Below, piece by piece: positions 26,892 through 35,320 of a stretch of 64,000 nt of DNA. This stretch comes from Hoyosella subflava DQS3-9A1. Its GTDB lineage: Bacteria > Actinomycetota > Actinomycetes > Mycobacteriales > Mycobacteriaceae. The notes below the pieces were generated by a model. The model did no database searches. It saw only the letters and a program-made list of their open reading frames with translations, and was not told where the DNA came from. The stretch spans positions 2,790,001 to 2,854,000 of the forward strand of contig NC_015564.1 of assembly GCF_000214175.1 (NCBI RefSeq), written 5' to 3'. Each line of letters starts with the position of its first letter. Positions within the stretch are counted from its first letter, which is position 1. Both the position numbers and the translations under genes were made by a program.

Positions 26892-28075
26892 TGTGCGCCT
26901 CCACGCGACGGCAGAATCCGTCCTGCGACCTCACCAAATCCGATGCGAGTTCCGGCCAGACCGGGCGCGGTGGCGGTGATGACGACCTCATCTCCGTCTT
27001 CCAGGAATGTTCTCTCTTCACCGTTGACGAGTACGGGTTCAGCCCCGCCCCAGGTCAGCTCGATGAACGCGCCCCTTTGATTCTTCTCGGGTCCGGAGAT
27101 GGTGCCTGAACCGAAAAGGTCACCGGTGCGGGTCGAGGCACCATTCACTGTGGTGTGGGCGAGCATCTGTGCAGGCGACCAGTACATCGGCGCGTAGGGC
27201 GGACGCGAGATGGTGTCACCGTTCCAGTGCACTTCGAGGTCGACGTCGAGCCCCCAGTTTTCTTTACCCCGCAGGTACGGCAGCGGTTCGGGATCTTGCA
27301 CGGGCGTGGGTACACGGGCTGCTTCGAGCGCCGCCAGAGGGACCACCCAAGCGGAAATAGTTGTCGCGAAGCTCTTCCCGAGGTTCGGGCCGAGCGGCAC
27401 GTACTCCCAGGCCTGAATGTCACGTGCCGACCAGTCGTTGAGGATCACGGCACCGAAGCAGTGCTCCGCGAACTCGTCTGGCGAAATCGACTCGCCCATT
27501 CGCGATCCGACACCCACGATGAACCCGAGTTCCACTTCAATGTCGAGACGGACGGAGGGGCCGAATACGGGTGCCGGGTCGTTGGGGCCTTTGCGCTGCC
27601 CCTGTGGACGGATGATGTCCGTCCCAGTTACCACGACGGTGGATGAGCGTCCGTGATAGCCGACCGGAAGGTGCTTCCAGTTCGGCATTAGCGGCTCCGC
27701 GTTGGGCCGGAACAGGCGGCCCAGGTTCGACGCGTGATGTTCGGATGCGTAGAAGTCGACGTAATCCGCTACTTCGATGGGCAGGTGCAGCGTCACGTCG
27801 CTCACCGCATGGACGGCAGCGTCGGGAATGTCTTCGGCGATGAGTTCTTTGATCCGGGATCGTGTCTTGTCCCATGCGGCCCTGCCTTGGGCCATGAAGG
27901 GGTTCAGCGTCGGCTGGGCGAACACGTCGTCACCGAGAGCGACGGAAAGGTCGACGACGGAATCCGCGACGCGGACACCCACTCTCGGCAAGGGGTTGTC
28001 CTTCGTAGAGAACGATCCGTATGGAAGGTTCTCACTGCCGAAGAACGAATCGGCGGGAATGGCGATGCGGGTCAT
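26888..28075 (-). CDS. fahA: Fumarylacetoacetase
   Basis: A 395-residue fumarylacetoacetate hydrolase, the final C-C bond cleavage of tyrosine degradation, giving fumarate and acetoacetate. Features are the N-terminal SH3-like part (to about 110), DFYASEHHASNLGRLFR with the catalytic His-Glu region, PVGYHGRSSTVVVTG, metal ligands in DIEVELGFIVG, and NDWSARDIQAWEYVPLGP, then GDLFGSGTISGP. It overlaps both neighbours by 4 nt. Confidence 0.96.
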   Translation of the reverse strand: MTRIAIPADSFFGSENLPYGSFSTKDNPLPRVGVRVADSVVDLSVALGDDVFAQPTLNPFMAQGRAAWDKTRSRIKELIAEDIPDAAVHAVSDVTLHLPIEVADYVDFYASEHHASNLGRLFRPNAEPLMPNWKHLPVGYHGRSSTVVVTGTDIIRPQGQRKGPNDPAPVFGPSVRLDIEVELGFIVGVGSRMGESISPDEFAEHCFGAVILNDWSARDIQAWEYVPLGPNLGKSFATTISAWVVPLAALEAARVPTPVQDPEPLPYLRGKENWGLDVDLEVHWNGDTISRPPYAPMYWSPAQMLAHTTVNGASTRTGDLFGSGTISGPEKNQRGAFIELTWGGAEPVLVNGEERTFLEDGDEVVITATAPGLAGTRIGFGEVAGRILPSRGGAQ

Positions 28076-28941
28076 GCTGAAGTTCCTTGTGTCAGAGCGG
28101 ATGCGGGTACGAGGCCGAGCGCAACGAGGTCTTCGAGCGGCTCAATGATGCTGCACGTTCCGAACGAGACGAACGTTGCGCGAACCGCCGCAGCTCGATG
28201 CGCGTCGAGGTTGGCGATCCTGACCGCCACGACGCTGCCGTCGCGCTGCTCGAGATCAGCGGCTACCTGGCGGACGCTACCGCCGCGCAGCGCCGTATCA
28301 ACAGCGAGGAGGACGTTGAGAAACCCGTGCTGTTCGAAGCCCGTGTCGTGCGCGGTGTTGCGGATAGCGTGATGCAGCCCAGCTGTGGCTTTAAAGGCGA
28401 TGCCAGCTGTGACCGTTGCGATGATCGCCTCAGCAAATTCTTGCGAGTCGGGATGCATCTCCGGTTTGATGCCGCCGGTGCGGAACTTCGCTCGATACGG
28501 TGTAGTGCGCAGCGCTTCGAGCATTGGTTCGCGACGATCGTCGCGCGGAATCTCAACGAACACATCGATATTTGAGTCAGCCAGGGCTGTCGAGAGGTCG
28601 ATTAGGAACTCGTCGACCGAACCGGGCGCAACAACCTCGATCGCTTTGAGCACCACAGGGAGAGCAGCAGCGTCGCGCAGGATCGCCGGTATCTGGCCGG
28701 GCCCTTTCGGTGCTGTAGCGGCGACGGGCAGAGCGGTCTTGCGACTAGCGAGCAGCGAACCGAGACGTGGCATCGCATCGGCGCCGATGATGAAGGGTCC
28801 GACGAGTGCCGAGTATGGGGCACGTTCGTGGTCGCTGTGCGCCGGGATGGCTTCATCGAGTGGCATCAACCCCGGGGGGAAGATCGCGGCGTTGTCGCAC
28901 AGACCTTTGAGGATCTCGGGAATCATGAATTTTTGAGTCAC
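28072..28941 (-). CDS. Conserved protein of unknown function in homogentisate operon
   Basis: A 289-residue protein I do not recognise as any named enzyme. It has CDNAAIFPPGLMPLDEA, RAPYSALVGPFIIG, a central FVEIPRDDR, KFRTGGIKPEMHPDSQEFAEA, IAFKATAGLHHAIR and GFLNVLLAVDTALRGG. Alternating helices and strands suggest an alpha/beta (possibly TIM-barrel) enzyme; KFRTGG and KATAGLHH look like conserved active-site loops. The GTG start at 28941 overlaps the hmgA stop (GTGA), as at the other junctions. It lies between homogentisate dioxygenase and fumarylacetoacetase, exactly where maleylacetoacetate isomerase would be expected, and no GST- or DinB-type isomerase is present. Confidence 0.8.
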   Translation of the reverse strand: MTQKFMIPEILKGLCDNAAIFPPGLMPLDEAIPAHSDHERAPYSALVGPFIIGADAMPRLGSLLASRKTALPVAATAPKGPGQIPAILRDAAALPVVLKAIEVVAPGSVDEFLIDLSTALADSNIDVFVEIPRDDRREPMLEALRTTPYRAKFRTGGIKPEMHPDSQEFAEAIIATVTAGIAFKATAGLHHAIRNTAHDTGFEQHGFLNVLLAVDTALRGGSVRQVAADLEQRDGSVVAVRIANLDAHRAAAVRATFVSFGTCSIIEPLEDLVALGLVPASALTQGTSA

Positions 28942-30134
28942 TTCTTTAGTCCCCTTCCCCAGCTCCACGCGTATTCCGGGTCTTCACATGCGAGCGCGCC
29001 TTCACCGAGTTCGAGCGGACGGAAGGTGTCGACCATGACGGCGAGTTCGTCGAAGTAGTCAACGCCAATGCTGCGTTCGACGGCGCCAGGTTGCGGCCCG
29101 TGTGCGTGACCGCCCGGATGTACCGAGATTGATCCTTGGGCGATGCCCGAACCTTTCCGTGCCTCGTAGTCGCCGCCGCAGTAGAACATGATCTCGTCGG
29201 AGTCGACGTTCGAGTGGTAGTACGGCACGGGAATCGAGTCAGGGTGGTAGTCAACCTTGCGGGGCACGAAGTTGCAGATCACGAAGTTATGCCCCTCGAA
29301 CGCTTGGTGTACTGGCGGCGGCTGGTGGATGCGGCCGGTGAGGGGTTCGAAGTCGTGGATGCTGAATGTGTAGGGGTACAGGCAGCCGTCCCATCCGACG
29401 ACGTCGAAGGGGTGGGTTGGGACTACATACCGTGTTCCCACGATCCCTTTCGAGGTGCGGTGCTTCACGAGAACTTCAACATCTTCTCCCTCAGCTTCTA
29501 GCGGGGCTGTGGGGCCGTGCAGGTCCCGCTCGCAGAAGGGCGCATTCTCCAGGAACTGTCCGAAGCGAGAGAGGTAACGCTTCGGCGGCACGATATGGCT
29601 GTTGGCCTCCATCGTGTACGCGCGCAGCGGTTCGTCGCCGTTGGGCACCCAGCGATGCGTAGTGGCCATCGGCAGTAAGACATAGTCGCCAGCCTTCGCT
29701 TCCAGCGCTCCGAACACGGTTTCCGCTGTGGCGCTGCCGGATTCGACATACACCATTTCGTCGCCAACGACGTTGCGGTAGAGCGGTGACGGCGTGGCGG
29801 AAACAACGTACGAGATGCGGACATCCGCGTTGCCCAGAATGAGGCGACGCCCGGTCACCACGTCAGTTGAGCTCCAGACCTCTTCGGGGAACAGGTCGTG
29901 GAGCTTGAGGTGGCGCGGCTTAAGTGGATGGTTCGGCGTAGTTGTCTGGTCCGGCAGGTCCCAAACGGTCGCGTCGATTATGGCTGAGGGGATGTTGCGG
30001 TGGTACAGCAACGACGAATCTGAGGAGAAACCTTCCTCGCCCATCAACTCCTCGTAGTACAGCGCGCCCTGTTCGTTGCGGTGCTGCGTGTGCCGCTTCG
30101 GCGGGATGGTGCCGAGTGAGCGATAGAACGCCAT
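28938..30134 (-). CDS. hmgA: Homogentisate 1,2-dioxygenase
   Basis: A 398-residue cupin dioxygenase that opens homogentisate to maleylacetoacetate. Diagnostic segments are HRNEQGALYYEELMGEEGFS near the start, GDEMVYVESGSATAETVFG, PPVHQAFEGHNFVICNFVPR, the iron-ligand block YYHSNVDSDEIMFYCGGDY and HPGGHAHGPQPGAVE. It is the first gene of the leftward operon hmgA-unknown-fahA-scoA-scoB, with AGGAGACG before the ATG. Two operator-like repeats lie at 30164-30212, probably for the adjacent MarR regulator. Confidence 0.96.
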   Translation of the reverse strand: MAFYRSLGTIPPKRHTQHRNEQGALYYEELMGEEGFSSDSSLLYHRNIPSAIIDATVWDLPDQTTTPNHPLKPRHLKLHDLFPEEVWSSTDVVTGRRLILGNADVRISYVVSATPSPLYRNVVGDEMVYVESGSATAETVFGALEAKAGDYVLLPMATTHRWVPNGDEPLRAYTMEANSHIVPPKRYLSRFGQFLENAPFCERDLHGPTAPLEAEGEDVEVLVKHRTSKGIVGTRYVVPTHPFDVVGWDGCLYPYTFSIHDFEPLTGRIHQPPPVHQAFEGHNFVICNFVPRKVDYHPDSIPVPYYHSNVDSDEIMFYCGGDYEARKGSGIAQGSISVHPGGHAHGPQPGAVERSIGVDYFDELAVMVDTFRPLELGEGALACEDPEYAWSWGRGLKK

Positions 30135-30163
30135 GTTCGTCTCCTAGCAGATTCCAAAAGTAG

Positions 30164-30212
30164 TTCATACATGAATCATTATGGTTAGAGGATAGCTCAC
30201 ACATGAACCATT
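30164..30212. promoter_or_regulatory. Operator-like repeats upstream of hmgA
   Basis: TTCATACATGAATCATT (30164-30180) and CTCACACATGAACCATT (30196-30212) are direct repeats 32 bp apart, about three helical turns. The first contains the perfect inverted repeat TTCAT-AC-ATGAA. Their place between the MarR gene and hmgA suggests MarR binding. Confidence 0.6.
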
Positions 30213-30228
30213 GGGAAGAGGCCGACCA

Positions 30229-30762
30229 TCAGCTCTTGTCCCGGGCGTCGAACCCGTGGCTACCCGCGATGAGCTTGTTGAGAAGCATCACCAGGAGGCG
30301 CTGCTCCACCTCCGTCAATGCGTCCGTCCACGCCGCCTCCCGTTCGTTGTGCTCCGAGAAAACATCGCGCATCTCGCGCTCACCCGCGTCCGTCAGTGAA
30401 AGCAGGGCCGAGCGTCCGTCACCCTCGCCGCGCGAGCGGTCCACCACCCCCTCCGCTACGAGCGCTTTCACCAGATTCGACACAGCAGCCCTGGTCATAC
30501 CGGACAAAGCAGCGATTCGACGCGGCTCGGCAGGGCCAACGATCCAGATCGTGAGCATCAGCCGGAAGGCCGCCCAGGAGCGGCCGCGTGGCCGGTGCGT
30601 CACCGATTCGAGATCGTAGGTCACTACGCTCGACGCCCGGTTGAGCGTCATCAGCAACTCGGTAGCCTGAGGATGCGGAAAGCCGAACTCCTCCCCCAGG
30701 CGACGCTTCGCAAGCTCAATGTATGACCAGAAATCGAGCTCCTGCGCATCCGCTGATGACAT
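30229..30762 (-). CDS. MarR-family transcriptional regulator
   Basis: A 177-residue MarR regulator with a winged HTH: SWAAFRLMLTIWIVGPAEPRRIAALSGMTRAAVSNLVKAL, then VAEGVVDRSRGEGDGRSALLSLTDAG (the wing), flanked by dimerisation helices. It lies immediately upstream of hmgA in the same direction (94 nt gap with the repeats at 30164-30212), so it most likely represses the homogentisate operon and is relieved by homogentisate or a related acid (inference). Confidence 0.9.
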   Translation of the reverse strand: MSSADAQELDFWSYIELAKRRLGEEFGFPHPQATELLMTLNRASSVVTYDLESVTHRPRGRSWAAFRLMLTIWIVGPAEPRRIAALSGMTRAAVSNLVKALVAEGVVDRSRGEGDGRSALLSLTDAGEREMRDVFSEHNEREAAWTDALTEVEQRLLVMLLNKLIAGSHGFDARDKS

Positions 30763-30889
30763 TTACCCACCCTCCACAAAGTAATTCACTCACTAACTAT
30801 ATACCGGAGACAGGTGGAACGGGTCGGAGTGACCCAGACCATGGTGTTTCCCTGGAACCGTGGGAGGGGCGCGTGCGTCGGTCATAGGT

Positions 30890-31516
30890 ATGCGACGTTT
30901 CCGACTGCTCTCTGTCCTGAGTGCAACCTTCTTCGTGCTGGTCGCGGGGTGCGTTGCGCCCGCTGCGGGCTCCGAGCAGAGCGACGCCGCGTATCAGCCC
31001 GAAGCATCGCGGGCCTATTCCGAACGGCATGGCATCCCCTACTACGACACCGACCCGTACCAATATCCGTACCATCCCTGCGTCGAGATACCCCCCGACG
31101 TCATCGAGGCGCTTGGCCACGATCCGGCTAGTGGTGAACGGGACACTCTCGGGCGACCAAACGCAGGATGGCGAACGTGCACGTGGACAAATCGAGATCC
31201 GTGGTTCTCGGTTTCAATCGCATCGACTTCTTACACACTCGCGGATTGGCGTGCCAATGCCGAGTATCACGAATTCGAAACCTCAACGATCCATGAACGT
31301 CCCGCGTTGCAGGCGCGCTGGGCCAAAGACACAGCCGACAGCTGCCATATCGCCATTCCCGCAGCACCGGGTATGGCCATGATGACGTTCAGCACAGGCT
31401 CGTCTCGGAACAAACCACCTGCTGGCCAGACGTCGTGCAGCATGGCCACCCATTACCTCAGCGATTTCGAACCTTACCTACCCGCCGCTTTCGGTCACGG
31501 AGACCTCAGTGAGTGA
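30890..31516 (+). CDS. DUF3558-type lipoprotein
   Basis: A 208-residue exported lipoprotein. The signal MRRFRLLSVLSATFFVLVAG ends in a lipobox with Cys21 (LVAGC). The mature part has HPCVEIPPDVIEALGHDP, WRTCTWTNRDPWFSVSIAST and a late SCHIAI, the cysteine-linked beta layout of the DUF3558 family, common in Mycobacteriales and of unknown function. It overlaps the next gene by 8 nt, so the two are coupled. The start at 30890 places the signal peptide correctly; ATAGGT is the only ribosome-binding-like sequence. Confidence 0.78.
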   Translation: MRRFRLLSVLSATFFVLVAGCVAPAAGSEQSDAAYQPEASRAYSERHGIPYYDTDPYQYPYHPCVEIPPDVIEALGHDPASGERDTLGRPNAGWRTCTWTNRDPWFSVSIASTSYTLADWRANAEYHEFETSTIHERPALQARWAKDTADSCHIAIPAAPGMAMMTFSTGSSRNKPPAGQTSCSMATHYLSDFEPYLPAAFGHGDLSE

Positions 31517-31895
31517 CACACCAACCGGCACTGGTCCGATTCCCTACTTCGGCACCCTGATCGGTTCCATTGAAGCGGGCGAACTCCACTGCACGGCAGA
31601 ATCGCTCGGCAAGCTCGCACAGAACTGCCAGGCGTTCACGGACGAACTGCGCAATCTACGTGAGAAGTTCATCCGGCAAGAACGCTTGAATTCCGGCTGG
31701 GGGCAGCTTCCGTCGGGCCGCGCGATCGCGCAGCACTTCGCGGACAAGGAGGCCGAGATGGTCAGCGTCCTCGATCAGCACATCGCCATTGTTGAGCGAA
31801 TGGAAGCGTTCTTCGTGTCGACGCGAGATTCCTACCTCGCGACCGAAGCAGCAAACTCAGCACCGTTTCAGTTGGGATCCTTCGGCCCTACATAG
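31509..31895 (+). CDS. Small helical protein coupled to the DUF3558 lipoprotein
   Basis: A 128-residue, mostly helical protein starting at GTG 31509 inside the end of the lipoprotein gene. Two long helices, CTAESLGKLAQNCQAFTDEL to LREKFIRQERL and ADKEAEMVSVLDQHIAIVERMEAFF, are joined by a turn containing NSGWGQLPSGRAIAQHF. The helix-WxG-helix outline recalls WXG100/ESX-associated proteins but is longer, and no secretion signal is visible. I do not recognise a family. Coupling suggests it acts with the lipoprotein, perhaps in the envelope. Confidence 0.68.
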   Translation: MSDTPTGTGPIPYFGTLIGSIEAGELHCTAESLGKLAQNCQAFTDELRNLREKFIRQERLNSGWGQLPSGRAIAQHFADKEAEMVSVLDQHIAIVERMEAFFVSTRDSYLATEAANSAPFQLGSFGPT

Positions 31896-31912
31896 CGCAT
31901 TGTCGGCACGGA

Positions 31913-31950
31913 CAAAATGTACATACACCGTCGGTGTTCTGCACGTTTTG
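31913..31950. repeat. Palindromic repeat R2, diverged copy
   Basis: CAAAATGTACA (31913-31923) faces TGCACGTTTTG (31940-31950), complementary with two mismatches; the loop contains its own small palindrome ACACCG-T-CGGTGT. It lies between two convergent gene ends. It resembles the R2 repeats at 18390 and 40970 and may be a terminator. Confidence 0.5.
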
Positions 31951-32002
31951 ACCGTCACCGGAAAAAGTCATACCGCTCTACACATCTTCCTCCGGGGTAA
32001 AT

Positions 32003-33886
32003 CTAGGCTTCAAGTCCCACTTCCCGTTCCGCGCCAACGAGTTCATCGGCGTCGACGCCTACTGGGTTCGGTTCGGCAGCGATCGCCAGCGCCTCCTGGA
32101 ATTCACGCTGGCCTGTTTGCGAACCGAGCAGCATGGCAAGCCGGGTGAGGAAGCCTTCGCGATCGTCGACCTGGTCTAGCGCATCGGAGAGGCCTGCCCA
32201 CACGTTTTCCCGGAGCCGCTCTTCAGGTGCGAGCACTGAACTCATGTGTACCAGTACCTGACCCCCGATCGGTGCGGTACCTACCCGCAGATGCTCAGCG
32301 ATCCTGCTGAGCTGCACCATTGACGACACACGTGCGAGCACAAGGCCATCCGGACGGATCACAAAAACCTCCCCTGGCCGAGCACCAAGAGCCTCACTAA
32401 GTCCCTGGTCCTCCGTACCGACGGCGACCGCGGTGACAGGCTCAGGTTTCAGCTGCTGGGCCAGGACCGTCGCGAATGAGGCGAGGGAAGCGGCGGCGAC
32501 ATCATCGATTCCGATGCCAAGCAACGTAAAGCCGTTGCCGCGCAACTCGTTCAGCGACGTGCGCCCGATCTTCCGGTCCTCCAGCGGGTCACCGGGCAGC
32601 ACACCGACTGTGCCCGCCTGTACAGGCCAGGTCAACGGTGACAGACGCGCATGAGTGGCGCTTGATTGACGCGGATTGATGAGGTGCGCGAACTCGGGCC
32701 GCGCGGTAGCGAGTTCGAGAACTGCGTCACGGGTCGCGCGGTAGCCAGGGCTTCCCGGCGACATGATGAGAGTCGACTTCCCTGCGTTGTCGATGTTCTG
32801 CTCCCAGGCAGCACGCCGCTCAGCCGAGTATGCCGCCAGCAACGAAGGCTCCGCTGTGCCATTGACGACAGCGGCCAGTTGCCACGACAGCGTTTCCGCA
32901 TCCTCCATGCCCGAATTCAGTCCGCGTACCCCAAAAATCGGCACTAGATGCGCGGCATCACCGGCAAATATCACGCGTCCGTGCACGAAACTATCGAGCG
33001 CGAGGGCACGCGCACCGTAAAAACCGTGCCACTCCAAGGTCCACGGCGAATCGTTGCCAAGCCAGGCCAGATGACGCGCAATGCGCTCGCGGATCCGTTC
33101 CTCCTGCGTCTCGGTGTCCACGTCCTCGCTCGGATCCAGCTGGTAATCGATGCGCCAAATGTCATTGGGCTGCTGGTGCATGATGATCGTCGACCCGGGG
33201 TTGCTGGGCGCGTCGAACCACACCATCCGCTCAGCTGGCAGACCCGACTTCCAGTGAATGTCCGCGATCACGTAACGACCGGTGTAACTGGTGCCCTGCA
33301 GCTTCAGGTCCGCGAGTTCCCGTGTCTTGCTGCGCCCTCCGTCCGCTGCGATCACCCACTGGGCACGCAGTCCACGAGGTCCAAAAGCGGTATCGAGGTG
33401 GACCGTGACGGCATCCGAATCCTGATTGAACCCGGCGATGCTCGTCTGCCAGTGAAGGGTGATCAGCGGATTCTGTTCGATCGCGTCGACCATGAGTTGC
33501 TCGAACTCCGACTGTGACACGTTGACCATTGGCGGGCGCACATCGTGGTCACGGTGTGGCATCTGGAACCGCAGCACTTCCCGATCACGGTAAAAGCTGC
33601 GCCCACCCACCCATGGCAGCACGATCCGCTCCAGTGCGTCACCGAAGCCGAGACGTTCCGCGACTTCCAGGCTGTGCCTCGAAACGCAGATCGCGCGAGA
33701 ACCAAACGAAACCTGGTCAGCGGCTTCGATGAGGGTAACGGGGATTCCGCGCTGCGCGAGGCCGAGCGCCGCTGCCATCCCCACCGGGCCCGCACCCACA
33801 ACTAGGACGGGTATCGGCTGGCCGGTCACCGGCATGGAGGAGAAGTTGGACGGCGGATACTTACGGGGCTGATAGTAGGTCGACAT
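32003..33886 (-). CDS. FAD-dependent aromatic hydroxylase
   Basis: A 627-residue class A flavoprotein monooxygenase of the MhpA/phenol-hydroxylase type. FAD binding is shown by VLVVGAGPVGMAAALGLAQRG near residue 30, WVIAADGGRSKTREL (DG motif) and GRVIFAGDAAHLVPIFGVRG (GD motif). A thioredoxin-like C-terminal domain (about 460-600, MVQLSRIAEHLRVG) is present, as in phenol and 3-hydroxyphenylpropionate hydroxylases. It starts 3 nt after the transporter stop, so the pair is one operon. The substrate should be an aromatic acid or phenol imported by that transporter. FGVRGLNSGMEDAE varies slightly from the usual P-x-x-GxGxNxGxxDA. Confidence 0.88.
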   Translation of the reverse strand: MSTYYQPRKYPPSNFSSMPVTGQPIPVLVVGAGPVGMAAALGLAQRGIPVTLIEAADQVSFGSRAICVSRHSLEVAERLGFGDALERIVLPWVGGRSFYRDREVLRFQMPHRDHDVRPPMVNVSQSEFEQLMVDAIEQNPLITLHWQTSIAGFNQDSDAVTVHLDTAFGPRGLRAQWVIAADGGRSKTRELADLKLQGTSYTGRYVIADIHWKSGLPAERMVWFDAPSNPGSTIIMHQQPNDIWRIDYQLDPSEDVDTETQEERIRERIARHLAWLGNDSPWTLEWHGFYGARALALDSFVHGRVIFAGDAAHLVPIFGVRGLNSGMEDAETLSWQLAAVVNGTAEPSLLAAYSAERRAAWEQNIDNAGKSTLIMSPGSPGYRATRDAVLELATARPEFAHLINPRQSSATHARLSPLTWPVQAGTVGVLPGDPLEDRKIGRTSLNELRGNGFTLLGIGIDDVAAASLASFATVLAQQLKPEPVTAVAVGTEDQGLSEALGARPGEVFVIRPDGLVLARVSSMVQLSRIAEHLRVGTAPIGGQVLVHMSSVLAPEERLRENVWAGLSDALDQVDDREGFLTRLAMLLGSQTGQREFQEALAIAAEPNPVGVDADELVGAEREVGLEA

Positions 33887-33889
33887 TGC

Positions 33890-35215
33890 TTAGGCTTCCT
33901 TCTCTGCGGAGAGACGTGCGTCGTGTGGGCTGCGAAGGAGCAGAATGCTTGTCAGGCTCACCGCTGCGAGGAAGACGAAGTACACAGTGATCGCTGCTGA
34001 CGTGTTGAAATGCGCGTACAGCCACGTGGCGGTGATGGGAGCGAGCCCGCCACCGAGAATCGCGCCTACCTGGTAGCCGAGGGACGCACCGCTGTACCGG
34101 ATATGGGCGGGAAAAAGCTCCGAGAAGAGCGCCGATTGCGGGCCTGCGCAGCAACCCAGGATGAACCCCATTGCGATCATCGCGAACGCCATAATAGGGA
34201 TGGAACCTGTGTTGATGAGGGGGAAGAACAGCCCAGCGATCACCACAAGTGCGATCGATGCGCGGATGTAGACGAAGCGGCGGCCGTACTGGTCTGACTT
34301 GTGGGCGCTGAACGCCATGCCAGCCATCCAGAACGGGCACGAAGCGATGAGAAGGAACAGCATCGTCGTGCGGTGGAAGCCGAGCACGGCGTCGCCGTAG
34401 CGCAGGATGTACACCATGTAGGCGTAGGCGATGCCGTTCGTGGCGATGAAGGTTCCACCCGCGAGCAGGACGGTGCGCCAGTGGTTCGACAGCACCTCAG
34501 CCAGCGGCAGGCGTGCTTCACGATCCGAGTTCTTGACGGCCTTGAAGTCGGGGCTTTCTTCTAGGCTCAGCCGGATCCACATCGCGACGGCGACGAGCAC
34601 CGCACTGAACAGGAACGGCACGCGCCAGCCCCACGATTCGAACGCAGCATCGTCGAGGGTGAAAGCGAGCACGAGGAAAACTAGGTTCGCGGCGAGAACA
34701 CCAGCGGGAACGCCGAGTTGCGGGGCCGCGCCATAGAGTCCGCGTTTCCCTTCTGGCGCGTTCTCGGTGGCAACGAGGACGGCACCGCCCCACTCACCGC
34801 CAACTCCGAGGCCCTGGATGAAACGCAGGGTCACTAGGAGGATCGGGGCGGCGACACCGATCGTCGCGTAACTGGGCAGGAGGCCGATCGCGACGGTCGC
34901 GAATCCCATCAGAAGCAGTGACACGACGAGCATTGATTTGCGCCCGATTTTGTCCCCGAAGTGTCCCATGACGATGCCGCCGATGGGGCGTGCAATGAAC
35001 CCCACCGCGAGGGTGGCGAACGCGGCGAGTGTGCTCGCGACGTCAGAGTTGCTCGGGAAGAACAGCGGGCCGAGCACGAGTGCCGCTGCTGTGCCATAGA
35101 TAAAAAAGTCGTACCATTCGATCGCGGTGCCGACGAAGCTGCCGAGGGCGGCCTTGCGTGCGACCCTGGGATCTTTCGTACTGGCGACGCGCGGGCGCCG
35201 ATCAAGGGTTGTCAT
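33890..35215 (-). CDS. MFS transporter, metabolite:H+ symporter (aromatic acid/shikimate type)
   Basis: A 441-residue, 12-helix transporter of the metabolite:H+ symporter family. It shows GTAIEWYDFFIYGTAAALVLGPLFFP at the first helix, RPIGGIVMGHFGDKIGRKSML (the MFS loop 2-3 motif) and RFIQGLGVGGEWGGAVLVATE. This subgroup imports small carboxylates such as shikimate, benzoates, citrate and 2-oxoglutarate. It is coupled to the FAD hydroxylase and follows the LysR regulator. Confidence 0.9.
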   Translation of the reverse strand: MTTLDRRPRVASTKDPRVARKAALGSFVGTAIEWYDFFIYGTAAALVLGPLFFPSNSDVASTLAAFATLAVGFIARPIGGIVMGHFGDKIGRKSMLVVSLLLMGFATVAIGLLPSYATIGVAAPILLVTLRFIQGLGVGGEWGGAVLVATENAPEGKRGLYGAAPQLGVPAGVLAANLVFLVLAFTLDDAAFESWGWRVPFLFSAVLVAVAMWIRLSLEESPDFKAVKNSDREARLPLAEVLSNHWRTVLLAGGTFIATNGIAYAYMVYILRYGDAVLGFHRTTMLFLLIASCPFWMAGMAFSAHKSDQYGRRFVYIRASIALVVIAGLFFPLINTGSIPIMAFAMIAMGFILGCCAGPQSALFSELFPAHIRYSGASLGYQVGAILGGGLAPITATWLYAHFNTSAAITVYFVFLAAVSLTSILLLRSPHDARLSAEKEA

Positions 35216-35231
35216 CGTGGGGTTGCCTTTC

Positions 35232-35261
35232 AGACAGTGAATAGCTCATCGAGCTCTGTCT
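35232..35261. promoter_or_regulatory. Nested inverted repeat upstream of the transporter
   Basis: AGACAG (35232-35237) pairs with CTGTCT (35256-35261), and AGCTC (35243-35247) with GAGCT (35251-35255), making one interrupted hairpin just before the transporter start. It may be a LysR-type operator or leader structure. Confidence 0.45.
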
Positions 35262-35320
35262 TTGAGTATGTGCTGGCTCACAACCCCTGAAAAGCGGAAG
35301 TTTCCGGGTAACTAATTCGG

